Shown here: positions 18,774-27,665 of the stretch, piece by piece | How the letters are laid out: the number at the start of each line of letters is the position of its first letter | Numbering within the stretch: the stretch's first letter is position 1 | Assembly (NCBI RefSeq): GCF_014836335.1 | Contig: NZ_JACSRA010000009.1 | Location: 87,239-151,238, forward strand | Source of the DNA: Clostridium cibarium | GTDB taxonomy: Bacteria; Bacillota; Clostridia; Clostridiales; Clostridiaceae | Reading direction: 5' to 3' | DNA length: 64,000 bases | Notes under the pieces: model-generated | What the model saw: only the letters and a program-made list of their open reading frames with translations | Told to the model about the DNA's origin: nothing | Databases searched by the model: none | Translations under genes and position numbers: made by a program

Positions 18774-19130
18774 TTATCTATAAGTTACATAATACCTAAC
18801 TATTTTATAATAGTTACCAGTTCCACCTTCTTCATATTCCTTATGAATTACCGAACTAGTACGACTTACTATTCTACCTGCCCTTCTAAGTTCCTTATAT
18901 CTATCATAGTTTGCTTGATCACTTGATGTATCAGGTGATTCACTAATAAGATCACCATTAGCTTTATAAAATTTAGCAATATCATAACTAAATGATGAAG
19001 TAGAACGTGAAACTGAAATTTTAGTAATATCATTTGTAGTACTAGCAGATACTTTTGTGGAAATAAAGCTTGTCCCACAAACAGCAAGACATAGAACCAT
19101 TGTTAGACCAATTATCTTATTTTTTAACAT
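18774..19130 (-). CDS. Small secreted protein of unknown function
   Basis: A 118-residue protein with a clear signal peptide (about residues 1-29, cleavage near VSA-S) and a short mature part rich in Ser, Thr, Arg and Tyr. The mature region has no domain that I recognise; RYKELRRAGRIVSRTSSVIHK and a Gly/Tyr-rich end stand out. It has no cysteine in the mature part and no lipobox. A CTCC-complement ribosome site (AGGAG) lies upstream of ATG 19130 and a strong terminator follows, so it is expressed as a single gene. It could be an antimicrobial-like or cell-surface protein, but nothing shows this. Confidence 0.7.
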   Translation of the reverse strand: MLKNKIIGLTMVLCLAVCGTSFISTKVSASTTNDITKISVSRSTSSFSYDIAKFYKANGDLISESPDTSSDQANYDRYKELRRAGRIVSRTSSVIHKEYEEGGTGNYYKIVRYYVTYR

Positions 19131-19744
19131 AATTAAAACACTCCTTTTTTATTTTTACTTGTCATACATATTTTATATTATTTTTACTTATAAGTAAAAA
19201 GCTGTATTTTTTGTTATTTCATTATTTTATTTAAAGAGTCTTTAAAATACGAATTTAACCAATTTTTTCTAAATAATACTAGTTCTATCTAGATTCTGTG
19301 CCTATTATATGAAACATATCTACTTGGTTTATTAAAAATCTATACTTAATTAGTAAGATAATTGTCTTGGAAAATAATTTTCCATAGAAGAGTGTAAAGA
19401 AAAGCCTGTTTATGAATAACTCTAAAAATTACCAATCTCATTTAATCATAATATATATCTTAACTTTCACGCTTTTCTATAGCCCAATCAATCGATCTCC
19501 TAAATCCATTTTCAATATAACTAGGTTTGCTGGCAATTGTCATTCTCAAAACTCCTTCCCCACAGCTTCAAAATATAGATCTTCTTTTTTCATATTCTTC
19601 CACCATATTTTTTGCATTTTCATTTACTTCACTATTATTTACGTACTTAGCGATGGCCTTTTGAACAGAAGATTCAATTAATGAAAGTCCTTATGATTAA
19701 TTGGATGAAATTATAACTTAAATATTTTTTAACATAAAAAAAAT
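19131..19744. other. Gap with decayed coding traces
   Basis: No intact gene is visible. Minus-strand frames near 19567-19690 read Q-K-A-I-A-K-Y-V-N-N-S-E-V-N-E-N-A-K before a stop, and an overlapping 27-codon frame (19460-19543) begins MTIASKPSYIENGFRRSIDW behind a good GGAAGGAG site. They are in different frames and I cannot identify either. They may be pieces of one frameshifted gene. Confidence 0.35.
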
Positions 19745-19782
19745 AACCCACTAAAATCTAATATTTAGATTTTAGTGGGTTT
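19745..19782. terminator. Strong intrinsic terminator
   Basis: AACCCACTAAAATCTAA pairs with TTAGATTTTAGTGGGTT, with eight T residues following on the minus strand. It ends the 19808-20170 gene and can act in both directions. The CCCAC/GTGGG base is shared with the dispersed hairpins at 36577, 38117 and 56271. Confidence 0.88.
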
Positions 19783-19807
19783 TATATCTGGTTACCTGCA
19801 TAGTTTA

Positions 19808-20170
19808 TTATTTTATTATTATGCCTTTTACTTCTAACTTTCCAAAAACTAATGTAATCTTTGACCCTGATTTTATCGTATTCTCAAAATTTTGGAATAG
19901 TAATATCCCTGTATATTGATATTTACGGTGCTTTGTTTGTATTGCTCCATACCTAGGAAGTTTCATTAGATAAAATTTTTTCTTACTTTCTTCATCAACT
20001 AAATATATATTCTCTATACCTTTCACCCGATCAGGTCTAGTTATCCTATACCTAATATCAATGAAAGCCCCCTCCCCACTTAATTGAGCCTTTATAATAT
20101 ACAGTTTTTCTCTTTTAAATCTATAGGTTAGTAAATACCATATCTTCATTAACCATTGTATAATTATCAA
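19808..20170 (-). CDS. Hypothetical protein downstream of the multicopper oxidase
   Basis: A 120-residue protein beginning at TTG 20170, six bases after AGGTGG. It has a short hydrophobic N-terminus (about residues 1-16), then a basic, beta-rich region (KAQLSGEGAFIDIRYRITRP and YGAIQTKHRKYQYTGILLFQ). No known domain or metal motif is recognised. It follows the multicopper oxidase on the same strand by 103 bases with no terminator between, so both are likely on one transcript. It ends at a strong terminator. Possibly a small membrane-associated partner, but that is only context. Confidence 0.65.
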   Translation of the reverse strand: MIIIQWLMKIWYLLTYRFKREKLYIIKAQLSGEGAFIDIRYRITRPDRVKGIENIYLVDEESKKKFYLMKLPRYGAIQTKHRKYQYTGILLFQNFENTIKSGSKITLVFGKLEVKGIIIK

Positions 20171-20273
20171 CTAAAACCACCTGCCTAATCAAGGGGCCCT
20201 ACTTTAAACAGGTACCCCCTACTTTATAAGATCAACATTAAAATTTAATTACAGCAATCATCTTGCTTATTGT

Positions 20274-21851
20274 TTATTGTAACGTCATTTTCATGACATT
20301 TTTTGGTGCATCAGTTTGAATAAAAATTAGCTGACCTCCTGGGTAAACCCCATTGTTTGTAACTTTATAGTCATCATGATTATGAGCTGGATAAAACTGT
20401 GGGAAAAATTTATCATCACCTTGATTTCCTTGACATATATCAATATAGTTTACTGTATTATAATTTGGGCAATTAACTGGTTCTGTAGGAATATCAGCAA
20501 CTTCCATATCAGCTAATTGTGAGCAAAGTGATGGAATTTTATCTTGAATACTATCTTCGCCTTTAACAATATACTTTCTGTACACAGGTCTCTTATCTTC
20601 AGCTATTAATAGTAAGTCATAAGTCTCTCCCGAACCTATAGTAGCTGTAAATCCCATGTTCTGCAATTCATGATCCATCTGCTCCATATTGTCCATATAA
20701 TCCATATCGTCTATATATCCCATTGGGTCATTACGTTCTAAATAATTCAACTTAGTAGCAATCTTTAGGAATGGACTTGGGTGAGCATCTTTACCCACAA
20801 CTGTAAAATGCCATCCGTGAATGTGCCAAGGAACAACCTGATAACCTAGATTAATCATCCTTAATAAGAACTTTTCATTTGTTGATATATGAACGTATGA
20901 TTCATAATTAATTTGTGTCAAATTTGAATTACTTCCTGAGGACGGTGTTTGAGGATGTGGAAGTAATGTGTCTGGGAAGGCACGGCCATTGACAAGCCAA
21001 TAATCTGGTTTAAAATTCACTGCATTGAAAGGATTATTTGGATCCGGTTTCCATACCGCATCATGCCATACAGAATCAATATCCGATAACAACATTACAT
21101 ACTCTTTATCAAAATAGGTGTTTATATCATTATAGGCAAAGTTTCTATTAGTAGCAGTTATTGGAATCTGACATTGATGCTCACGATGTAAATACCATCT
21201 TCCCTTTTGATCTTGAGTAATACCTGCTTTTTCTAGACTTTTCTTTGAAGGATAGACAACTAATGCTCCATACATCCCCATCTGGACGTGCTCAGAAGCC
21301 TCTACATGACAATGATACATTTGAGTTCCTGGATGTTCAGGTTCAAAGAAATAGGTTGCATTAGGAGGCTCTTCTGTGGGCTTCATCCACATTGGTACTG
21401 CAAATGATGCCTCTGGAAACCCATCTAGTTGTGTTGCTACATGTGCACCATGAAGATGCACAGTATGTGGGTCCATAAGATCAGGTCTACACTTCATACC
21501 TAGATTAATAAGTGTAATATAAATTCTGTCTCCAACTTCCCCCCAAATCATAGGAGCTGGTATTGTCCCAGTACCTCTTAAATTGAATAAATCTTGCCAT
21601 TTTCTAGAATCCTTCCAATTAAGTTCAGGGTTTTCATACTGTACATTACCTTCATCTATAACCTTATAAAGTCCACCAATAAAACTAAAAACATAAACTT
21701 TTTTTCTATCTTCAGAGCACGGACACTGCGGATCAGTGCACGGATTATCTGCACTAGTGCATGGATTAGGTGTATTACTGCACAAATCAGGTCCATTTGG
21801 TAAACAAATAAAACCATCTGTTGCTAGTAAAACATAGTGCCTTATTGCCAT
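20274..21851 (-). CDS. Multicopper oxidase with Cys-rich N-terminus and Met/Asp-rich insertion
   Basis: The protein carries cupredoxin copper motifs: HLHG (H132, H134), a YHCHVEASEHVQMGM type 1/trinuclear motif with H180, C181, H182, H188 and M191 or M193, PWHIHGWH (341-348) and a C-terminal PAHNHDD (H490, H492). The order differs from CotA/CueO, where the HCH motif is at the C-terminus; here it ends the first cupredoxin half. Residues 16-45 hold six Cys (C16, C24, C31, C38, C43, C45), and residues 377-399 are rich in Met and Asp, as in CueO's copper-binding loop. No signal peptide is visible, so it is cytoplasmic or a spore-coat protein. Likely substrates are metal ions or phenols. 525 aa; start ATG 21851 behind AAGGAG. 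Confidence 0.88.
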   Translation of the reverse strand: MAIRHYVLLATDGFICLPNGPDLCSNTPNPCTSADNPCTDPQCPCSEDRKKVYVFSFIGGLYKVIDEGNVQYENPELNWKDSRKWQDLFNLRGTGTIPAPMIWGEVGDRIYITLINLGMKCRPDLMDPHTVHLHGAHVATQLDGFPEASFAVPMWMKPTEEPPNATYFFEPEHPGTQMYHCHVEASEHVQMGMYGALVVYPSKKSLEKAGITQDQKGRWYLHREHQCQIPITATNRNFAYNDINTYFDKEYVMLLSDIDSVWHDAVWKPDPNNPFNAVNFKPDYWLVNGRAFPDTLLPHPQTPSSGSNSNLTQINYESYVHISTNEKFLLRMINLGYQVVPWHIHGWHFTVVGKDAHPSPFLKIATKLNYLERNDPMGYIDDMDYMDNMEQMDHELQNMGFTATIGSGETYDLLLIAEDKRPVYRKYIVKGEDSIQDKIPSLCSQLADMEVADIPTEPVNCPNYNTVNYIDICQGNQGDDKFFPQFYPAHNHDDYKVTNNGVYPGGQLIFIQTDAPKNVMKMTLQ

Positions 21852-22108
21852 ATATATACATCTCCTTGTGTAAAAACAAACTTTATCTTTTGACTCAATA
21901 TATAATATGATTATTAAATACTTTAGGTTACTTCCAGGAATTAAACAAATATAAAATAGCAGCTTCCAATAAATACTTCATACATTTCGTTTTCTATCAG
22001 TGTTACGATATATCACCTTCATAATGTCGACGAAAATATAAGAAGAATATAAATTAATTTTGCTATATTTTACCGAAATTCTATCATCTTTAAAAAGATA
22101 AAAAACTT
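21852..22108. other. Intergenic, probable multicopper oxidase promoter region
   Basis: AT-rich sequence between the oxidase start and the symporter terminator. No coding frame or clear operator was found; a leftward promoter for the oxidase must lie here but no box pair stands out. Confidence 0.4.
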
Positions 22109-22145
22109 AGGGGATATATCAAGATAACCTTTTGATACATCCCCT
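22109..22145 (-). terminator. Terminator of the symporter gene
   Basis: AGGGGATATATCAAG pairs with CTTTTGATACATCCCCT with one mismatch. It lies 33 bases past the symporter stop codon on the minus strand. Confidence 0.8.
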
Positions 22146-22177
22146 TATTATAATTATATTCTACTATACTATCTAAA

Positions 22178-23911
22178 TTAACATGAAACTTCATCTGAGT
22201 TTTTGTAATCTAACTCCACATCAGAATCCTTTTTACACTTCCATGCCTTCACAACCTTTACCAATGCATACAATACTGCTGCAACTAATGCTATAGGTAT
22301 CAATGTTTTAACTCCTATTCCATTTTCACTTGCAAATCCTAATTTTGAACAAACTATATACATTGATACCATTAAGAATAATACAACTCCACAAGCTTCA
22401 TAACGATATTTCCATGGTTTTATATCTACAACTTTATTGTCTCTTAATATATATTCTTCATCTCTTGGTTTGATTTTACCAATAACAAGCATAATTATAC
22501 AGCTGATTACAAATAAAATAGCTAATTGATAAAGATAATGTATATCTGGTTTTATTACTAATTGAAGTGTTCCATAAGTTAGTACAAATAATACTATAGA
22601 TACCTTTGCTGCTATTGCTGGAACTTTTTTTGTCACATAACCTATAAAGACTATTGTAAATATAGGAACATTGAAAAACCCATTTACTGTTTGTAAATAC
22701 TCAAATAAGCCTTGTGGTGCATACATTATAAATGGCGCTATAGTCATAGAGATTATGGCTAAAACAAGACCAAACTGCTTACCTTTTGATATAATTTCTT
22801 TATCAGATTTTCCTTTTCCCAATATAGGACTATATACATTTAATGCAAATAAAGTTGATGCACTATTTAGGACCCCATTAAATACACTTAATACTGATCC
22901 AAACATAGCTGCTGCAAAGAAACCAATTAAAGGTTTTGGTAAAACTTCATTTACTAGTTTTGAATATAAAAGATCTGGATTTTCAATTCCTGATCCATAT
23001 ACATTAAAAGCTATAATTCCAGGTATTATAACTATTAAAGGCGTTAATACTTTTAAAAGCCCTGCAAAGATTATTCCTTTTTGACCTTCTGCTAAATTTT
23101 TAGCAGCTAATGCTCTTTGTATAATTGCTTGGTCTGTTCCCCAGTAATAAAGATTAACTAAAATCATTCCTGTAAATATAGTTCCAAAAGGTATAGGATC
23201 ATGTGATGTTCCTATAGCATTGAACTTATCCGAATTATTCACTAACATATTTGATAATCCTGTAGAAAAGCTACCATGCCCCAAATATATTAATCCAAAT
23301 ACAGGAACCATTAATCCACCAATAGCTAGTCCTATACCATTTAATGTATCAGATACTGCAACTGCTTTTAAGCCTCCAAGTATAGCATAAATAAATCCTA
23401 TTATACCTATAACCCAAACCATAATCCAAACACTAGCTGTATAGCTTATTCCAAACATTTCTTGTACGTTAAAGATTTGTGCTAGTGCAATAGCTCCTGA
23501 ATAAAGAGTTATTGGAAGTAAATTTGAAACATATCCTAATAAAAATAATAATGAAACTATCTTTTTAACTCCTGAATCAAAACGTTCTTCAAGAAAATCT
23601 GGTACAGTTGTAATACCTTGCTTCAAATATCTTGGAAGTAAGAATAAAGCTACAATTACAAGAGTAACCCCGGAACCGACTTCCCATCCCATAACACTCA
23701 TATTACTACTATATGCCTGAGCACTCATCCCTACAAAATTAGATGCACTTAAATTCGTAAGAAGTAAAGATGCTCCTATTACTCCTCCTGTTAAACTACG
23801 TCCTCCTAAGAAATAAGAATCCTTCGAGTTATTTTTTTGTCCTTTTAACTTACGATAAGTAATTGTTGCTACTAATATAATACAAAATAAAAACGAAATA
23901 ATGGTTAACAT
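22178..23911 (-). CDS. Sodium:solute symporter (SSS/SLC5 family, sugar type)
   Basis: This is a polytopic inner-membrane protein with about 14 helices. SKDSYFLGGRSLTGGVIGAS (residues 29-48) and the LLLTNLSASNFVGMSAQAY helix are the SGLT-type sodium-site signature. IYAILGGLKAVAVSDTLNGIG and YYWGTDQAIIQRALAAKNL are characteristic of sugar symporters in this family. At 577 aa the length fits. The gene diverges from a kinase/regulator/sugar-binding-protein operon 330 bases away, so a pentose or hexose is the likely cargo and that system its likely regulator. A perfect 16-base-pair hairpin lies in its leader. AAGGAG precedes ATG 23911. Substrate not determined. Confidence 0.9.
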   Translation of the reverse strand: MLTIISFLFCIILVATITYRKLKGQKNNSKDSYFLGGRSLTGGVIGASLLLTNLSASNFVGMSAQAYSSNMSVMGWEVGSGVTLVIVALFLLPRYLKQGITTVPDFLEERFDSGVKKIVSLLFLLGYVSNLLPITLYSGAIALAQIFNVQEMFGISYTASVWIMVWVIGIIGFIYAILGGLKAVAVSDTLNGIGLAIGGLMVPVFGLIYLGHGSFSTGLSNMLVNNSDKFNAIGTSHDPIPFGTIFTGMILVNLYYWGTDQAIIQRALAAKNLAEGQKGIIFAGLLKVLTPLIVIIPGIIAFNVYGSGIENPDLLYSKLVNEVLPKPLIGFFAAAMFGSVLSVFNGVLNSASTLFALNVYSPILGKGKSDKEIISKGKQFGLVLAIISMTIAPFIMYAPQGLFEYLQTVNGFFNVPIFTIVFIGYVTKKVPAIAAKVSIVLFVLTYGTLQLVIKPDIHYLYQLAILFVISCIIMLVIGKIKPRDEEYILRDNKVVDIKPWKYRYEACGVVLFLMVSMYIVCSKLGFASENGIGVKTLIPIALVAAVLYALVKVVKAWKCKKDSDVELDYKNSDEVSC

Positions 23912-23990
23912 GTTTTTTCTCCTTTTTAATTAATGAATATTATTACATACCATAACGTTTACTTATTATCTAGAATAAAGCTATGGATAT

Positions 23991-24032
23991 AAAACAATAA
24001 CATCCTCGTAAACTACAGGATGTTATTGTTTT
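23991..24032 (-). promoter_or_regulatory. Terminator-like hairpin in the symporter leader
   Basis: AAAACAATAACATCCT pairs perfectly with AGGATGTTATTGTTTT over a 10-base loop, 80 bases upstream of the symporter start in the divergent promoter region. On the minus strand the stem ends in GTTTTATAT. It could be an attenuator for the symporter, or a large operator dyad serving both divergent genes. Confidence 0.55.
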
Positions 24033-24193
24033 CTGTAACCGTTAATCATATTATATTGAAATCGTTATATTATAAAAATCTTAATTATTAACTTTTCTTA
24101 TAAAATATTAACTTAATACTTAATTTAATTTTAAATTTGAAAAATCACATAGACTCCTACAACTACTTCTCCTATGCAAACTTCATTTTTACT

Positions 24194-24222
24194 TTGAAAT
24201 CGCTTAACCTTAGTGCTATAAT
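24194..24222 (+). promoter_or_regulatory. Sigma-A promoter of the second sensor operon
   Basis: TTGAAA (24194-24199) and TATAAT (24217-24222) are separated by exactly 17 bases. Transcription should begin near 24228-24229, only about 12 bases ahead of the ATG, so the mRNA would start almost at the AAGGTGAT ribosome site. Confidence 0.75.
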
Positions 24223-24240
24223 TGCCTAAGGTGATAATTA

Positions 24241-25971
24241 ATGAAGATAAAAAGAGTAAGAAATAGGATAACTATATATTTTTCCATAATAATATTTAGC
24301 CTTACAGTAGCCATTACATCATCCATAAGCTCTATATTTTCAAAAGAAATAATTAAGCAATATAATAATGTTGCAACAGAAAAAATAACTGTAATCTCTA
24401 AAACACTTAATGAAAATTTAGATTTTATACGGCATGATTCTTATATGATTGAAAACGATAAGACTGTTTATGATTTTATGTCTAAGGTTAACAAAAATAA
24501 ATACATTGATTCAACAACTAATACTGAATTTTTGAGTTCTCTATCAGACTATTGCAAACGGAGTAACTATATAACTTCCGTTATTCCTTTAACGACTGAT
24601 AAAAAAATAATGGATCCTCTTTATTCACAATATCCTTATAGTGATTTAATTTATGGAAATAAGGAGTTTGATAATTTTATAGAAAGTAACTATTCAAACA
24701 AATTCTCATCTCCCAATACTTTTCCATTTAATTATGTAGATCCTGATTATGATAAAAAAACAACCATAACTTATTTTTCTAGATATTTAGATAAAGAAAA
24801 TTACTTTCTCATAGGCTACCTTATGCTCAACATAAAGAAAAAAAGTTTATTTACAAATATAGATGACTATTGTACTGGTGTCTTTGATAGTACTTTTATT
24901 GTTGATAAGAACGGAAGTTTAATATATAAGATAGGAAATATGGATTATGATAAAACGATGCTAGAAAAAGTTAATGATGATACTTTGAAAGTAAACGATA
25001 CAAAATATATTGAATTTAATAGTGTTATAGAAGCATATCCAGAATGGAGAGTAATCGGATTAATTTCTTTAGATTCTCTAACTAAAAACCTAAATGCTAT
25101 TAAAGTACTAATTTATTGTATAGGTATATTTAGTATCATAATTGTAATCATTATCAGTCATATTACATCAAAAAAAATAACAGATCCTATACATGCTATT
25201 ACAAAAGCAATGAATAGATTTGAAAATGGTGAATGGCCCGACAAGTTAGAAGTTAACACTGAGGATGAACTTAAATATCTTGTAAACAATTTCAACAAGA
25301 TGATTTATAATATGAAAGACTTGATTAACCAAATATATAAGGAAGAGGAAGAAAACAAAAAACTTGAAGTAGAATCTGTGAAAACTCAGCTAGATTTATT
25401 ACAATCACAGATAAATCCTCATTTTATACATAATACACTTAATACAATAAATTATTTAGCCATAAAAAATAATCAAGGAGAGATAAGAGAACTTATTCAA
25501 TCCTTTAACAGTCTCTTAAGACAAAGTATATCTACAAGCAAAAAACTTATAACTTTAAAAGAAGAGGTAACCTGCACGAAAAATTATTTAAACATACAAA
25601 AATATAGATATGGAGACATAGTTAGATTAGTGTGTAATATACCTGAAGAATTAAGTAACTGTTTAATACCAAAACTGATACTTCAACCTCTTATTGAAAA
25701 TTCTCTTTATCATGGAATAGTACCTAAAGGCTCATCTGGTACTATTAGAATAGACATATTGGCAAAAGTAGAGTTTATAACCATAAGAGTCATAGATGAT
25801 GGTGTTGGATTTAGCAAAGAAAAATCCTCTCATAGAGGTTCTAATGGTATTAGTTTAGATAACATAAGAGAAAGACTAAGACTATATTTTGGAAATGAAT
25901 ATAATTTAAATGTATATAGCAAAAGTGGAATTGGGACTTGTATAGAATTTAACATTCCGTATATTTATTAG
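24241..25971 (+). CDS. YesM-like sensor histidine kinase (second system)
   Basis: This membrane kinase has a first helix at about residues 12-34, an extracellular sensor region (35-287) ending in a dCache-like EAYPEWRVIGLIS, a second helix (288-309), HAMP (310-362), His_kinase with phosphoacceptor H394 in SQINPHFIHNTLNTI, and HATPase (LILQPLIENSLYHG, DDGVGF). At 576 aa it has family length. The response regulator follows after 26 bases and a sugar-binding protein after that, so the three form one operon with its own near-consensus promoter. It probably phosphorylates the adjacent YesN-like regulator in response to sugar, perhaps through the binding protein. Confidence 0.92.
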   Translation: MKIKRVRNRITIYFSIIIFSLTVAITSSISSIFSKEIIKQYNNVATEKITVISKTLNENLDFIRHDSYMIENDKTVYDFMSKVNKNKYIDSTTNTEFLSSLSDYCKRSNYITSVIPLTTDKKIMDPLYSQYPYSDLIYGNKEFDNFIESNYSNKFSSPNTFPFNYVDPDYDKKTTITYFSRYLDKENYFLIGYLMLNIKKKSLFTNIDDYCTGVFDSTFIVDKNGSLIYKIGNMDYDKTMLEKVNDDTLKVNDTKYIEFNSVIEAYPEWRVIGLISLDSLTKNLNAIKVLIYCIGIFSIIIVIIISHITSKKITDPIHAITKAMNRFENGEWPDKLEVNTEDELKYLVNNFNKMIYNMKDLINQIYKEEEENKKLEVESVKTQLDLLQSQINPHFIHNTLNTINYLAIKNNQGEIRELIQSFNSLLRQSISTSKKLITLKEEVTCTKNYLNIQKYRYGDIVRLVCNIPEELSNCLIPKLILQPLIENSLYHGIVPKGSSGTIRIDILAKVEFITIRVIDDGVGFSKEKSSHRGSNGISLDNIRERLRLYFGNEYNLNVYSKSGIGTCIEFNIPYIY

Positions 25972-25997
25972 AAATACTACTTAAGGAGAATAACAAT

Positions 25998-27626
25998 ATG
26001 TACAAGGTAATGATTGTCGATGATGAAATACCAGCACGTGAAATTCTTTCCTATATAATAAATTGGGAAGATACTGATTTTAAAATAGTATCTAGTGCTT
26101 CAAATGGTAAAGAAGCGCTTAACAACTATTCTAATATAAACCCTGATCTTATAATTACAGACATACAAATGCCTATTATGGATGGCTTAGATTTAATAGA
26201 AGAAATACAAAAGATAAATAAATCTCAAAAATTTTTAATACTTAGCTGTTATGAAGATTTTACTTACGCTCAAAGGGCTATGAAAATGGGAATAACAGAT
26301 TATTTAATAAAAGATTTAATATCTCCTAATGATTTATACGGTATATTGGCAAAAACAAAAACTGACCTTGATAATATAAATGTCAAAAAAACTGAAATTA
26401 GAAAAGAACATAAACTCTTGAATTTTTTTAGAGAAAACAAGGATGTAGCTCTTAGAAAACTTATATTTAATGATATAAATGAAGATGATGGTCTAAGTCT
26501 TATTGAAAACCTTAACCTTAATTTAAACGGAAAACTTTTCGCCCTATTTTTCATTCAAATAGATAACTTTTTTAAGTATATAAACAATGAAGAGTTTTGT
26601 ACAAAAACTCTTAAAGAAATTATTAAAACTTTTTATGAAGTTATGGACGAGCTTAATATTGGTGAATGTTTTTATAGTGAAAATGGAGAATTTACAGCTA
26701 TCGTACGCTTAACTCCAACAGCTAGTGAAGCTGACATAATAAATCAATGTTATTCTTTAGCACAAGAAATACGAAGGAGAATTTCTCTGATACATAATGT
26801 TAGTTTAACCATAAGTATAAGTTCTACCTTTAAAAAACCTTTTGGAATAAAAAAGTATTGGGATGAAGTATTTAAACTTTCTAAAATGAAGGTATTCCTT
26901 GGAAATGGAACTATAATTTTAAATAATACCTTTGTTAAAGGTCTAAACTTAGATAGTAATACTTTAAGTAAAAGGATTAATTCTATTTCTGCAGCTATTG
27001 AACAAAACCATATAGAAAGCTTAAATTTAGAACTAACCCATTTATATGACAAAGACATAAGAGGATTTATGCAGTTTAATTATCTTAATTATATAAACTC
27101 CTCTCTTTTAGATTTGATAATAAAAACTTGTAACAGGTATTCCATAGAATATAAAGATATTTTTTCAACTTCGTATATACCTATGGAAATCCTATCAACA
27201 AAGGAAACTATTGAAGAAATGAGAAGTTGGTTTATTGAAATTTTTACTAAAATAATTAATTATAAAACAAACAATTTTTTCAAAAATAAATACAGCAAAA
27301 AAGTATCAGATTGTATAAATTACATAAATAAAAACTTATATAATCCTTCACTAAGCCTAACAGATATAGCTACAAATATTAATGTTCATAAGGTTTATTT
27401 ATGTAGGATATTTAAAGAAGAAACAGGTGAAAATGTAACACAGTATATTCTAAAAGCTAGAATAGAAAAATCTAAAGAAATAATATTATCCACTAATTAC
27501 AAACTTTACGAAGTATCAGCTAAACTTGGCTTCAGTAGTCCTCAACAATTTAGTATACTTTTCAAAAAAGTTACAGGTATTACACCAAACCAATTTAGAG
27601 ACTCCACCTTCGAAAATCATAATTAA
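25998..27626 (+). CDS. YesN-like response regulator (receiver + AraC-type HTH), second system
   Basis: The receiver domain (about residues 1-120) has D8/D9 and phosphoacceptor D55 in LIITDIQMP. A long middle segment (about 130-430) of the YesN type follows, then a C-terminal AraC/XylS DNA-binding domain with ALTDI-like SLTDIATNINVHKVYLCRIF and a second helix-turn-helix in YKLYEVSAKLGFSSPQQFSI. At 542 aa it is longer than the regulator of the first system (419 aa) but normal for YesN. AAGGAG precedes ATG 25998. The divergent symporter is the likely target, by context only. Confidence 0.92.
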   Translation: MYKVMIVDDEIPAREILSYIINWEDTDFKIVSSASNGKEALNNYSNINPDLIITDIQMPIMDGLDLIEEIQKINKSQKFLILSCYEDFTYAQRAMKMGITDYLIKDLISPNDLYGILAKTKTDLDNINVKKTEIRKEHKLLNFFRENKDVALRKLIFNDINEDDGLSLIENLNLNLNGKLFALFFIQIDNFFKYINNEEFCTKTLKEIIKTFYEVMDELNIGECFYSENGEFTAIVRLTPTASEADIINQCYSLAQEIRRRISLIHNVSLTISISSTFKKPFGIKKYWDEVFKLSKMKVFLGNGTIILNNTFVKGLNLDSNTLSKRINSISAAIEQNHIESLNLELTHLYDKDIRGFMQFNYLNYINSSLLDLIIKTCNRYSIEYKDIFSTSYIPMEILSTKETIEEMRSWFIEIFTKIINYKTNNFFKNKYSKKVSDCINYINKNLYNPSLSLTDIATNINVHKVYLCRIFKEETGENVTQYILKARIEKSKEIILSTNYKLYEVSAKLGFSSPQQFSILFKKVTGITPNQFRDSTFENHN

Positions 27627-27665
27627 TTTTATATTTCTAAACTAATGAAAGGAATTTATATTGAC

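Noticed and set aside
22671..23084. 137-codon plus-strand frame opposite the symporter
   Set aside because: Antisense shadow of a membrane-protein gene with no ribosome site or promoter.
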